Origin: Deltaproteobacteria bacterium
GTDB taxonomy: Bacteria; Acidobacteriota; Thermoanaerobaculia; Multivoradales; JAHZIX01
Direction: 5' to 3'
Assembly (NCBI GenBank): GCA_022601195.1
Contig: JAHZIX010000046.1
Location: 124,001-188,000 of the forward strand
DNA length: 64,000 bases
Positions 1 to 9,185 of the stretch are shown here, one piece after another; position 1 is the stretch's first letter, and each line of letters starts with the position of its first letter. The notes under the pieces are model-generated. The model saw nothing but the letters and a program-made list of their open reading frames with translations, was not told the DNA's origin and made no database searches. Position numbers and translations under genes: made by a program.

Positions 1-17
1 AGCGAGGAGGATCAGTC

Positions 18-3000
18 ATGAGTGCAGCAGGACAGCCCTCGGACCCGGTTGACATCGTCCAGACCCTGGCAGGGCAGTGCATTTTCCTGACCGGAGCTAC
101 CGGTTTCCTGGGCAAGGTGCTGGTGGAGAAGCTCCTCTGGTCGGTGCCGGAGATCAGCAAGATCTTGGTGCTGATTCGTCCCCGCCAAGGGGCTAAGACC
201 AAGGAAGGGACCGGCTCCGCCCGGGATCGCTTGGAGAACGAGGTTCTGGAGTCGCCGATCATGGCCCGGCTGCAGGCTCTTCACGGTGACGACTGGCAGG
301 CTTGGGTTGCCGGCAAGGTGGAAGCGATTTCCGGCGATCTCGCCCAAGACCGCTTCGGCCTGGCCCTCGAGGAGTATGAGGAGCTCTGCCAGCGGGTGGA
401 TCGAGTCATCGGCAACGCTGCTACGGTCACTTTCGATGAGCGCATCGACCGCTCTCTCGAGCTCAATGTCAGAGGCGCTGAGCGCAGCCTGACTTTGGCC
501 CGGGACGCCGGCCATGTGCCCCTACTCCACGTTTCGACTTGTTTCGTGAGTGGCCAGCGCAGCGGCCTCATCGAAGAAACGGTCGTTGGGGAGGAGGCCA
601 TCGACCTGGATGTCGCCGTGGGTGCCCTCGAAGAGGCCTGCACTCAGCTGAAGGCATCCGGTAAGAAGGGAGATCGGCCTTGGGTTGAAGCCGGCGCAGC
701 CCAAGCGAAGAGCTTCGGTTTCCATGACATCTACACGATGACAAAGGCCCTCGGGGAACGGGTCTTGGCGAAGAATCAGGGGTCCGTGCCCTTGGCAATT
801 TTGCGGCCCGCCATCGTCGAAAGTGCAGCCCTGGAGCCGTTTCCAGGATGGATAGAGGCGGTGCGGGTTTCAGACCCTCTCCTGGTGGCCTACGGTCGCG
901 GCCGCACCACCGAGTTCCCTGGGTCGGCGGAGACTCCCCTGGAGCTGATTCCTGTGGACTTCGTGGTGAACGCCCTAATCGCAGCTTTGGCCGCCTTGCC
1001 CTCGAAGCTCGATACCGCGGTGACGGAGCCAATTCCCGTCTACCAGCTCGGCTCGAGTCGAAACCCCATCACCCTTGGGGAATTGATGAATTGGGCCCGA
1101 CAAGGCTTCGCCCAAACTCCCTTATTGGATACCGTCGGGAAGCCGGTAGCCCCGGGTTCGGCAAGTTTTATCGAACCGGACCGCTATCAAGAGTCCCTAG
1201 AGGTTCAGCGCAGGAGAATTCGTGCCTCGATCCGCTGGGTACCGCGACGACGCACCTCCCCGGGGCGGCTTCGGCTGGGAAGTGCGGAGCGATCTTTGGA
1301 TCATCTGATTCACCTCTTGGAGGTCTACCGCCCTTACCTACTTCCTGGTCCTCGATACGATGACCGGCGGACCCAGAAGCTCCTGGGTCGACTGTCCCCA
1401 GAGGACCAGAGGGCCTTTCCTTTCGACGTAGCGAGTCTGGACTGGTCCTCCTATGTGACTCGGGTTCATGTGCCCGGTCTGGTGCGGTTTGCCCTCAAAG
1501 GGGAGTCCGGGGCGCCGATGCGAGAGCCGGCGGAGAAGCGCCAAGAAAAGAACGAGATATTGGCTCGGGCCATGGCCAACGCGACGCAGGCGGAAACCGT
1601 TTTCGAGCTCTTTGCCGCTACCGCCGAGGCCTACCCGGACGTCATGGCCTTGCAGACCTTTCGCCAAGGGAAGTGGCTGAGGTACACCTATGCCCAGGCC
1701 CTGATCACGACTGCCAACCTGGCGGCTCGTCTGGCGAAGCAATACGGCATTGGCCCGGGGGATCGAGTGATCCTATGGGCGAGCGGTTGCCCTGAGTGGG
1801 TCTTGGCAACTTTGGCAGTCCACCGGCTCGGAGCTGCCACCGTGCCGTTGGACCCTCAGTGGCCAGCGGAGGAGATCTCCCAAGCTGCTCGATTGGTCGA
1901 AGCCAAGCTGATCTGTGCTGCCCCTGGTCTAGTCGAGTCGGTTGGCTCACAAGAGGCGCTGTGGGAATGCCCGCTGACGGCTTTGGCGCATCCCTTGGTT
2001 CCCTTGCCAGAGGTGGCCCTGCTACCCGGCGTCGAAGCCGTTGAAGGGGTGGGTTCCTCAGAGGCCCTGGCGAGCATCATCTTCACCAGCGGCACTACGG
2101 TGTCGCCGAAAGCTGTGCCCCTCACCCATGCCAACTATCTGGCCAATCTCCGAGATCTGGTTCCTCTCATGGAGCTGACTCGAGAACGGCTGCTTTCGGT
2201 TCTGCCCATTCACCACGTGTTCGAGCAGATGGTGGGTCTCCTGGTGCCTCTGGCCGGAGGCAGCACTTTTAGTTACGTCGCCCAGATAAAACCCGCAGAA
2301 ATCAGTTGGATGATGGCCACCACCAAGCCTACGGTGTTGGTTGCTGTTCCCCGACTTCTCGAGCTGTTGCACAACGGCATTCGCCAGAGTGTTGCCGCCG
2401 GCGGCTTCAAGTTGAAGCTGATCTTTCGCATTCTTTTTGCCCTGAGCCGACGCAAGAATGGAGCCAATGGGCACAAGCTCTTTTCAAAGGTTCATCATCG
2501 CTTCGGCGGCTCCCTACGCCGAATCGCTTCCGGCGGCTCAGCTCTGGAACCGAGCCTGGGGCGCAGCTTTCAACTGATGGGCTTTGCGGTCGCCGAAGGT
2601 TATGGCATGACCGAGACCAGTCCGGTACTGACCGTCAATCCCTGGAATTCCATTCGTTTTGGCTCCGTCGGCCAGCCTCTTCCGGGGGTAGAGATAGACC
2701 TGCGCCTTCCCGCGGAAGCGTCCGCAGACTTGGCTCCCGGTGCGGGGGAGATCTGGGTGCGGGGGGCCAATGTCATGGCCGGCTACTATCTCAATCCGCA
2801 GGCAACTTCCTCGGTGATGCAAGACGGCTGGCTGAACACCGGTGATATTGGCTTTTTCGATGACGATGGCTATCTACGCTTGAGTGGCCGTACCAAGGAT
2901 GTGATCGTCACCAGTGCTGGAAAGAACGTTTACCCGGAGGAGGTCGAAGCTCGCTACCGAGAGCTTCCGGGAGTTGCGGAGTTGGTCATCTTGGGGTTGC

Positions 3001-3503
3001 CCGGGGACGGTGGCGGCGAGCGGGTCACGGCTCTAGTGGTTCCTAAGCCGGGAGCCGAAGAAGAGGCGATTCGCGCCGCTATCGTGACCCGCTCCAAGGA
3101 AGTTCCTACCTACCAGCAGGTTTCCAAGGTGGAGGTCTGGCGCGGTGACTTGCCCAAGACGACCACCATGAAGGTGAAACGAGCCGTGCTCCTGGAACGG
3201 GTCTTGTCGGGGGAGCGAGGTTCGGCAGGAGGCTCCTCTTCAGCCCCGCCCCAATCCACCGCAGGCGGCGCGGCGGAGTCTCGAACCGACAATGAGATCG
3301 CGGTGGTGGAGACCCTCTCTCGCCTCACTCGCACCCGAGCGGACCTGGTGGGAGCAGAGGACCGTCTCGCCGATCTCGGTGTCGACTCTCTGACCCGCGT
3401 CGAGCTGGTCGGCGAGCTCGAGGCTCGGTTCGGTGTGCGCCTCGACGACGACCAAGCTGCCTCCTTGGACCAGGTTCAGGATCTATTCGATCTCTGCCCC
3501 TGA
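18..3503 (+). CDS. Fused fatty acyl reductase / acyl-AMP ligase / acyl carrier protein
   Basis: The 1161-residue protein has three parts. Residues 1 to about 480 form a fatty-acyl reductase of the NAD_binding_4 (male sterility) SDR type, with the nucleotide-binding motif TGATGFLG at 25-32 and the active-site pair Y239/K243 (YTMTK). Residues about 520-1060 form an AMP-dependent acyl-CoA synthetase, with the P-loop-like TSGTT motif near 690. The end is a phosphopantetheine carrier domain with the attachment serine in GVDSL (S1124). The likely reaction is activation of a fatty acid, loading on the carrier thiol, and reduction to an aldehyde or alcohol, perhaps for wax or ether lipids (inference). 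The order reductase-ligase-carrier is the reverse of classical carboxylic acid reductases (ligase-carrier-reductase). The ATG at 18 follows a GAGGAGG-like ribosome site at the very start of the window, so an upstream operon partner may lie outside it. Confidence 0.88.
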   Translation: MSAAGQPSDPVDIVQTLAGQCIFLTGATGFLGKVLVEKLLWSVPEISKILVLIRPRQGAKTKEGTGSARDRLENEVLESPIMARLQALHGDDWQAWVAGKVEAISGDLAQDRFGLALEEYEELCQRVDRVIGNAATVTFDERIDRSLELNVRGAERSLTLARDAGHVPLLHVSTCFVSGQRSGLIEETVVGEEAIDLDVAVGALEEACTQLKASGKKGDRPWVEAGAAQAKSFGFHDIYTMTKALGERVLAKNQGSVPLAILRPAIVESAALEPFPGWIEAVRVSDPLLVAYGRGRTTEFPGSAETPLELIPVDFVVNALIAALAALPSKLDTAVTEPIPVYQLGSSRNPITLGELMNWARQGFAQTPLLDTVGKPVAPGSASFIEPDRYQESLEVQRRRIRASIRWVPRRRTSPGRLRLGSAERSLDHLIHLLEVYRPYLLPGPRYDDRRTQKLLGRLSPEDQRAFPFDVASLDWSSYVTRVHVPGLVRFALKGESGAPMREPAEKRQEKNEILARAMANATQAETVFELFAATAEAYPDVMALQTFRQGKWLRYTYAQALITTANLAARLAKQYGIGPGDRVILWASGCPEWVLATLAVHRLGAATVPLDPQWPAEEISQAARLVEAKLICAAPGLVESVGSQEALWECPLTALAHPLVPLPEVALLPGVEAVEGVGSSEALASIIFTSGTTVSPKAVPLTHANYLANLRDLVPLMELTRERLLSVLPIHHVFEQMVGLLVPLAGGSTFSYVAQIKPAEISWMMATTKPTVLVAVPRLLELLHNGIRQSVAAGGFKLKLIFRILFALSRRKNGANGHKLFSKVHHRFGGSLRRIASGGSALEPSLGRSFQLMGFAVAEGYGMTETSPVLTVNPWNSIRFGSVGQPLPGVEIDLRLPAEASADLAPGAGEIWVRGANVMAGYYLNPQATSSVMQDGWLNTGDIGFFDDDGYLRLSGRTKDVIVTSAGKNVYPEEVEARYRELPGVAELVILGLPGDGGGERVTALVVPKPGAEEEAIRAAIVTRSKEVPTYQQVSKVEVWRGDLPKTTTMKVKRAVLLERVLSGERGSAGGSSSAPPQSTAGGAAESRTDNEIAVVETLSRLTRTRADLVGAEDRLADLGVDSLTRVELVGELEARFGVRLDDDQAASLDQVQDLFDLCP

Positions 3504-3761
3504 ATCCCTGAGAGAGCCACGGAAGCTCCAGGCATGTATTCCGCGGTTCCCCTCAATGGGGTGAGGCCTCTTGGGGCCCATTGGATCGATTCCCCTTGGC
3601 CTCGCTGCGTTCAACACTTTTAGAACTTCCTGTACCTGAAATCTAGGCCCTGGCAGTCGTAGGTCCTTGCCTTGGGACGGACTCTCTTGTTTCCTTGCGG
3701 TTTCGGCCTGGAAGCAATCCTCCCTCTGCCGGGAAGTTTTTTTTGTCGAAGTTGTCGCTGA
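3504..3761. other. Intergenic region upstream of the sigma factor operon
   Basis: This 258-bp gap has no convincing coding potential. It contains a run of eight T near 3737, but no stem precedes it, so I do not call a terminator. It presumably carries the promoter of the sigma/CHAT operon, but no clear -35/-10 pair stands out. Confidence 0.4.
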
Positions 3762-4400
3762 TTGCCGCAGATTTCCGAGGACTTGAGTAGAGAGCCTCTT
3801 TGCTCCTGCCCTTGGACGATGCGATATAGCGAAACTCAACACCTCACCTTCCTCGCCCTTCCTTCCCCGACGGTCCAAGAGGGCGCCAACGATCCGGCCG
3901 TCGAGGCTTTGGCCGCAGCTCTCCGTCGAGTGGTCCAGAAGGTTTGCCCAGCTTGGCTGGTGAATCACCGGGACGACCTTGTGCAGGCGGCCATCCTGAA
4001 GGTTCTCGACCTACGGCGAAGATCCGGTGAGGGAATCGATGACGTTCCTTCGTCTCTTCTCTACAGAGTGGCCCATAGCGCCCTCGTTGACGAGATCCGT
4101 CGGTACCGCCGCAGAAGGGAGATCGCTCTGGAGAGTGGCGGTTCCGAGGTGGACCGGAGCAGGCAGGTCCAGGATCCGGAAGCCTGCGCCGTGAATCGAG
4201 AGTCCGGCAGAGCAATTCGGGACTGCTTGTCGAGGATGAAGCAAGCCAGGAGGAGAGCTGTGACGCTCTACCTTCAGGGGAATTCGGTTCCGGAGTCTGC
4301 CTTGGTACTGGGTTGGGATCGCAAGCGGACCGAGAACCTGGTGTTTCGTGGCCTGACCAACCTCAGGGATTGTTTGACCAAGAAAGGGGTTCGACCGTGA
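3762..4400 (+). CDS. ECF-like RNA polymerase sigma factor
   Basis: This 212-residue protein has the layout of a small sigma-70 family factor. A region 2-like helix (DDLVQAAILKVLDLRR, then LLYRVAHSALVDEIRRYRRR) would bind core polymerase and the -10 element. A C-terminal region 4-like HTH contains ARRRAVTLYLQGNS and WDRKRTENLVFRGL. It is expected to direct transcription of a small regulon, probably including its own operon. The start is uncertain: ATG 3762 gives 212 residues, and ATG 3819 (MRYSETQ) would remove 19 residues; neither has a strong ribosome site. The stop codon overlaps the GTG of the next gene, which indicates translational coupling. The factor is divergent from the best-known ECF groups, so the exact subgroup is open. 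Confidence 0.8.
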   Translation: MPQISEDLSREPLCSCPWTMRYSETQHLTFLALPSPTVQEGANDPAVEALAAALRRVVQKVCPAWLVNHRDDLVQAAILKVLDLRRRSGEGIDDVPSSLLYRVAHSALVDEIRRYRRRREIALESGGSEVDRSRQVQDPEACAVNRESGRAIRDCLSRMKQARRRAVTLYLQGNSVPESALVLGWDRKRTENLVFRGLTNLRDCLTKKGVRP

Positions 4401-5257
4401 GCGATGATCCAGCAGGCCGTCGTGGGGATCCATCGAGCCTGGATCACCCGGTACCGGTTACCCCTGAATCGGATAGCCCTGAGTCGGATAAACCTTGGGA
4501 CGAAGAGTCCTGTCCCGAGGGTTCCCTTGGAGAAGACTCACTCTTCACAGACCGGGACCTACGGGCAGCCTGGCGGTCTCTGGCAGAGGAAGCCGGCAGC
4601 GGTGAGAGAAGCACGGTTGACGAGAAGATCTGGCAAGCTTCGTCGGGCCATAGCTCCAAAGAGATACGGCAAGGTCTGGTGGACCGCCTGGTGACGGATG
4701 TGGCAGCAGCCGAGTCTTGGCGGTTGGCCACGGAGCTCCAGAGGGAGCTACAAGCAGCGGAGGCAGAAGAAGCGTCCCGGGAGCGCTGTTGGCCCCGGTT
4801 GCTGTCTCGCCAGGGGGGGCTCGCAGCGGCAGCTCTGGTGATCTCTGCCATCGGTGTTGGCCTGATGACCACAGTCCTTCACCGAGATAGATCGGACCCA
4901 CCGGAGCAGGTTTTCAGGCAGGTTGGAGATCTGGAGATTCAAGAGATTCACAACGCAGCCTCTGAGCACAAGTCTTTGCCCCGGGATAGAGCCGTGCTGC
5001 GGTGGTCATCGAGCTCGCCGGAAGGGGCGCGGTATACCTTGAAGGTTTTCCGGTCCAACCTCGATCCCATTCTTGTCCTGCGGGACCTAAAGAAGCCGGA
5101 AGCACTTCTGCCGGAAAGCGAGCTGAATTCTGTGGCGGAAGGTGAGCGGTTGCTTTGGCAAGTGGAGGCTCTTCTCCCCAATGGCCGGAAGGTGACCTCC
5201 GTGACGTTCTTTGCCAGCCTCGGCCCGGCGTCCGGGAGCTCTCCGTCGAGTCCATGA
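4397..5257 (+). CDS. Single-pass membrane protein in the anti-sigma position
   Basis: The chosen GTG at 4397 overlaps the sigma-factor stop (GTGA); the longer upstream ORF from 4313 would overlap the sigma gene by nearly 90 bp and is less likely. The 286-residue product has an acidic Ser/Pro/Asp-rich N-terminus, a helical cytoplasmic part (about 50-135), one transmembrane helix near residues 140-162, and an exported beta-rich C-terminal domain containing LRWSSSSPEGARYTL. That is the topology of a membrane anti-sigma factor, and coupling to the sigma gene supports the role. However, I see no HxxxCxxC zinc motif, so it would be a non-ZAS type or only a partner protein. Function is inferred from position and topology. 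Confidence 0.65.
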   Translation: MSDDPAGRRGDPSSLDHPVPVTPESDSPESDKPWDEESCPEGSLGEDSLFTDRDLRAAWRSLAEEAGSGERSTVDEKIWQASSGHSSKEIRQGLVDRLVTDVAAAESWRLATELQRELQAAEAEEASRERCWPRLLSRQGGLAAAALVISAIGVGLMTTVLHRDRSDPPEQVFRQVGDLEIQEIHNAASEHKSLPRDRAVLRWSSSSPEGARYTLKVFRSNLDPILVLRDLKKPEALLPESELNSVAEGERLLWQVEALLPNGRKVTSVTFFASLGPASGSSPSSP

Positions 5258-5303
5258 ATCCTCGATCGATCTAGTGATGTCGAACTCAATAGGAGCTGTG
5301 AAC

Positions 5304-5912
5304 ATGGTCAAAGGTAAAACTCGGTTCGGTTGGTTGCGGGGGCTCGGGCGGCCGGTCGCTGGAAGGCGCCTTTCCAGTGCGGGAGGTTCTATGGGAGTAC
5401 TGGCAGTCCTCTTCGCCCTCCTCCTGGCTAGTGGTCTGCTGTTTTCGAGCTTTGACCCAGCCAGTGGAGGTACGGTGATCACACTACCCTCCGAGGACCC
5501 TCCACCCTACGATTGGTTGCTCCAATCCGGACTCTTCACCCTCAGGTCTCTCGAGACCCTTCGGGTTCTGGTCACCGACACTGCCATGACACCGAAAGGA
5601 GGAGAGGTCACCGTCCTGCTGCTCGATGAAGAAGGTGGTGAGATCGAGAAGTCCATCCACGAAGTCGGGCCTGGTACCCCCGCCATCGTCGAGTATTTCA
5701 ACCAGGGGAGCTCCGATCTGGTGGTTGCGGTGTCGGTGAGGTTAACTAGCGCTGAGTTGGATTTCGCCCCGGTGACGACCCTGGAAGTCGATGCGGGCAG
5801 CCTGGTGGCGATGGATCGGCGGATCTGTGCGGGTCCCTTGGAGAGAGAACCCATCGTCTTCTCCAAAAGTTGCCCCGGTTTCGTTACGACATCCTTCAAC
5901 TCCAATCCTTGA
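5304..5912 (+). CDS. Membrane-anchored exported protein of unknown function
   Basis: The start at ATG 5304 is favoured by AGGAG at 5291-5295, eight bases upstream; an ATG at 5277 is in frame but lacks a ribosome site. The 202-residue product has a basic N-terminus (residues 1-28), one hydrophobic helix (VLAVLFALLLASGLLF) that acts as a signal anchor or signal peptide, and a roughly 150-residue exported beta-rich domain. Two cysteines late in the protein (ICAGP and SCPGF) could form a disulfide. I do not recognise the family. It lies 46 bp after the anti-sigma-position gene and 48 bp before the CHAT gene, so it probably belongs to the same operon and may sense or transmit an envelope signal. 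Confidence 0.6.
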   Translation: MVKGKTRFGWLRGLGRPVAGRRLSSAGGSMGVLAVLFALLLASGLLFSSFDPASGGTVITLPSEDPPPYDWLLQSGLFTLRSLETLRVLVTDTAMTPKGGEVTVLLLDEEGGEIEKSIHEVGPGTPAIVEYFNQGSSDLVVAVSVRLTSAELDFAPVTTLEVDAGSLVAMDRRICAGPLEREPIVFSKSCPGFVTTSFNSNP

Positions 5913-5960
5913 GAGCCCAGGCTGTGACTCACTCCCGAGGATCCAGTTCGGGGCCCATTC

Positions 5961-8900
5961 TTGCTGCGTAGGCGGAGGGTGGGATCTCCATGGGGAAAGC
6001 TCGTATCTATTCCCAGAGGCTGGGTGGTCGCGGTCCTGCTGTGCTGCCTTTGGACGCTTCTTTGCGAAGCTTCCGTTGCGCCAGAGAGCCCGCCGCCTAG
6101 CGTGAGCCCGGCTACGGTGAGTCCGCCCGTTTCAAGTCCGGCCAGGAAGGACTCCGACTCCCCGCTGGCGGATTGCTTTCGGTCGATAGCCGCGGCACCC
6201 GACGATCAAGAGTCCTATGAAGGTTGCCTTCGGGTGCGCGGCGACCCGGAAGGTCGCGACCAGGCTCGGGAAGAGCTCGAGAGCCTGCGAAGGAAGTATC
6301 CCGAGTCCGGATGGTTGGTCATGACCCTCGGGCATCTGGCCCAGGCAGCGGGAGAAGCAGACCTAGCCTTTCGGCATTACGGCGAGGCCATCGAGTACTT
6401 CTCGGTGGTCGGGGAGGCTGTGGGCACGACGGTGGCCCGGGCCAACCGCCACCTGATACTCCTGCGAAAGGGCGATCTCCTGGCGGCGGAGGAGGAGGTG
6501 CAGAGGGCCCGGCAAGAGGTTGCCCACAGCGGCAGTCGTGAAGCGCAAGCTCGGGTCTTGGTGATCGAGGCCACCCACACCTTGCGAACCGGGGGCGATT
6601 TGGTGACCGCCTACGCAACCCTCGAGGAGGCTTCCCAGGCGGCCTTCCCGGAGGGTTCCTATGGCTTGCGCCGCACGGTTCTCTTCCAGGTTTCCGTTCT
6701 CGCTTTTCGCCTCGGTCGCTATGAGGAGGCCTTAGAAGCCTATCGAAATCTCGAGGAGGTGATGCGCACCGAGGGAGACTATGCCGACCTGGCCCGGGTC
6801 TCTTTCAATCGCATCAACGTTCGCCAGGCCCAGCTGGAAAGGGAACCGGAAGTTGCTGACCTTCGGGAGCTGCGACGGTTGGTGGTCAAAGTCTTGGCGT
6901 TGTCGCAGCATCTAGAGGATAGGGTCACGGCTGCCCGATGCCATGCCTTGCTGGCTCGTATCGATGCTGATCCCGATCCCGACAGTGCCAGCAGCCATGC
7001 CCATCGTTGTTTGGAGATCGCCGAATCCACCCAGCGGCCTCGTCTGAGGTCGACCTGCCTGGCAGCGAGAGCTTCGTTGGAGCGGCGAAGGAGCCCGGCG
7101 GTGGCCTTGGCCACCACAGCCAAGAGTATCGAGGCCGCGGCGTCCGTCGCCAGTGAGATTCGGCTGGCTCATGGTTGGAGAGCCCGCATGAGGGCTGCGT
7201 GGGTAGCTCTGCCGCCCGCTCATGGGCTGGACGAAGCCCTCCGTGCCCTGGATGCCATTGAAGGAGTCCGGGATGCTCAAAGAGATGCCTTCAGCCGAGC
7301 CAGTATCGTCTCCAATTGGGCATCGGACTACAGCTGGCTGGCCGGGAGGATTCTCGAGCGCATCTGGACCGCTGGGAGTCCCGTGGCGATTCCGGTGGCG
7401 GATTCCGGTCACCTCGAGACGGCTTTTGCAGTCATCGAAAGGCTGCGGGCTCGGGTCTTGCTGGAGACCTTGAGTCTTCCCAATCGCCGCGCAGGGTTTC
7501 GAGACGCCGAGCTCTCCGGGATTCGGCAGCGTGCCGCGGCTTTGCACCGCCAGTTGATGAACCCGAGGCTGCAGGAAATGGTTCGACAGCGGGTCTCCAC
7601 AAAGCTCGAAGGCATCGAGCTCGAAGAGCGGCTCTTTTGGGCCCGGCAGCCCAAGGCGGCACTGGCAGAGCCCGCACCAGCCGAGGCAATTGGAACCGAG
7701 AGGGAGGCCCTGGCAGAGGGGGCTTTCGGATCTTTGGAGTCTCTGGGGTCTGTTAGGTTGCCTGCTGCCACTGCGATCTCCCAGGGAAGGGGGCCCAGAT
7801 CCCTCCTAGAGGAGGTCGCTTCAAGGCTAGCCCCCGACGAAGCCCTACTCAGCTTTCAAGTGGATCATTGGACAGACCTATTTGGAGGAGCGGCGGGGGG
7901 ATCGTGGTTGCTGTGCATTACCCGTCGGGAGGTGCGGGTCTACCGACTGCCGGGTCGTGAGCGCCTGGTGGCGGCAACTTCGCTCCTTCGCGGCTTGATT
8001 CATCGCCGAGATCACGGGGAAGGGGTTGTGGCGGCGGAGCTCGGTCGGCAGCTCCTGGCGCCGGTCCTCGCCGACCTCCAAGAAGGCTTCGACAAGCTAG
8101 AGAGCCCCAAGAAGATCCGGCGATTGATCCTGGTCCCGGACGATGTCCTGCACCGCCTGCCCTTTGGAGTGCTGCGGACCGAGCCCAATGGCCTTCCCCT
8201 TGGGCTTCTCTACGAGCTAGTTGTCACACCGTCGGCCACTCTTTGGAAAGACTGGCGAAGCAGTGGAAATTCCCGCCGGGGGGCCGCTCCTTCGACCGGT
8301 CCGGCTCTGGTCTTGGCCGATCCTAAGTCGCCATCCTGGGGCCGAGGGAGTCCTTCGGGAGACCAGGCGGTTTGGGTCGAGGGAATACGCCTGGGTCCGT
8401 TGCCTCAGGCGGGACGGGAGGGTCGAGCCATAGGGCGCCTTTTAGACGCCGAAGTTTGGCAGGGGGAGATGGCCTCGGAGAAGAGGCTAAAGGCCGAGAA
8501 TTTGAGCCGGTACTCGGTTCTTCACTTTGCTACCCACGCTGTAGCCGACCTTCGTCGTCCCGATCGTTCCTGTTTGGTACTGGCTCCTGGCGATGAAAAA
8601 GAGGACGGCCTGCTCCACGGCTCGGAGGTGCTCGATCTCGACCTGGCGGGAGGCCTGGTGGTTCTCTCCGCCTGCCAGACCGCCACCGGTCAGGTTCTTC
8701 GAGGTGAAGGAGTGATGAGCCTGAGCCGGTCGTTTTTTGCCGCCGGCGCCCATGCGGTCATCGGCTCTCGCTGGCCCTTAGGGGATGGAGAAGCGGCGAT
8801 CTTCTTCGAACACTTCTACCGTTCTCTGGCGACCGGGGAAAGCGCTGCCAGCTCCCTTCGGGCGGCCCGCCAGGCGGCTTTCGAGGCGGGGCTGCCGGCC

Positions 8901-9065
8901 CAAGCGTGGGCGGGGCCGGTCTTGTTGGGGGTTGGTGACGTGTGGGCAGGGGGAGCGAGGGTAGGAGGAGGCCCCTCGATTGCCCAGGCGGGCCCGGTGC
9001 TCCTGTCTCTGGTAGCTGGGTTGATGGTTTGCTTCGGTGGGCGGGCTTGGAGACGCCTTTCCTAA
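5961..9065 (+). CDS. Exported or membrane-bound TPR protein with C-terminal CHAT protease domain
   Basis: CHAT domains are caspase-like cysteine proteases (the caspase/separase clan), here about 1034 residues in total. The N-terminus is basic and then hydrophobic (VVAVLLCCLWTLL), a signal peptide or anchor, followed by a Pro/Ser-rich linker. Residues about 70-540 are helical TPR-like repeats. The CHAT domain occupies about 650-990, with the catalytic His in HFATHA (H859) and Cys in LSACQT (C905), and the following GEGVMSLSRSFFAAGA typical of the family. A last hydrophobic helix (VLLSLVAGLMVCF) and a basic tail suggest C-terminal membrane anchoring. The start is unsure: TTG 5961 is used, GTG 5979 is an alternative. 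It is the last gene of the sigma factor operon, so it may act in a proteolytic signalling pathway controlled by that sigma factor (inference). Confidence 0.85.
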   Translation: MLRRRRVGSPWGKLVSIPRGWVVAVLLCCLWTLLCEASVAPESPPPSVSPATVSPPVSSPARKDSDSPLADCFRSIAAAPDDQESYEGCLRVRGDPEGRDQAREELESLRRKYPESGWLVMTLGHLAQAAGEADLAFRHYGEAIEYFSVVGEAVGTTVARANRHLILLRKGDLLAAEEEVQRARQEVAHSGSREAQARVLVIEATHTLRTGGDLVTAYATLEEASQAAFPEGSYGLRRTVLFQVSVLAFRLGRYEEALEAYRNLEEVMRTEGDYADLARVSFNRINVRQAQLEREPEVADLRELRRLVVKVLALSQHLEDRVTAARCHALLARIDADPDPDSASSHAHRCLEIAESTQRPRLRSTCLAARASLERRRSPAVALATTAKSIEAAASVASEIRLAHGWRARMRAAWVALPPAHGLDEALRALDAIEGVRDAQRDAFSRASIVSNWASDYSWLAGRILERIWTAGSPVAIPVADSGHLETAFAVIERLRARVLLETLSLPNRRAGFRDAELSGIRQRAAALHRQLMNPRLQEMVRQRVSTKLEGIELEERLFWARQPKAALAEPAPAEAIGTEREALAEGAFGSLESLGSVRLPAATAISQGRGPRSLLEEVASRLAPDEALLSFQVDHWTDLFGGAAGGSWLLCITRREVRVYRLPGRERLVAATSLLRGLIHRRDHGEGVVAAELGRQLLAPVLADLQEGFDKLESPKKIRRLILVPDDVLHRLPFGVLRTEPNGLPLGLLYELVVTPSATLWKDWRSSGNSRRGAAPSTGPALVLADPKSPSWGRGSPSGDQAVWVEGIRLGPLPQAGREGRAIGRLLDAEVWQGEMASEKRLKAENLSRYSVLHFATHAVADLRRPDRSCLVLAPGDEKEDGLLHGSEVLDLDLAGGLVVLSACQTATGQVLRGEGVMSLSRSFFAAGAHAVIGSRWPLGDGEAAIFFEHFYRSLATGESAASSLRAARQAAFEAGLPAQAWAGPVLLGVGDVWAGGARVGGGPSIAQAGPVLLSLVAGLMVCFGGRAWRRLS

Positions 9066-9088
9066 AGCTCTGCGAGATGCTCCGCGAG

Positions 9089-9107
9089 ATCTTCTGCAAG
9101 ATTTTTT
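9089..9107 (+). terminator. Weak stem-loop with T run after the CHAT gene
   Basis: ATCTT and AAGAT pair around a CTGC loop and run into six T. The stem is only five pairs, so termination may be partial; it sits 24 bp after the CHAT stop codon. Confidence 0.35.
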
Positions 9108-9185
9108 GAGGGAATCGGCCTCGAACCATCGTCTGGTTGGGTGAGGCTCACTCTCGGGCCTCAAAAACTCCCAGGAGGCCTCTTC

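Noticed and set aside
3733..3745. T run at 3737 as a terminator for the fused acyl reductase
   Set aside because: No stem of useful length precedes it and it lies over 230 bp after the stop codon.
4313..4396. Longer N-terminus for the anti-sigma-position gene
   Set aside because: It would overlap the sigma gene by nearly 90 bp, whereas GTG 4397 gives the usual short overlap.
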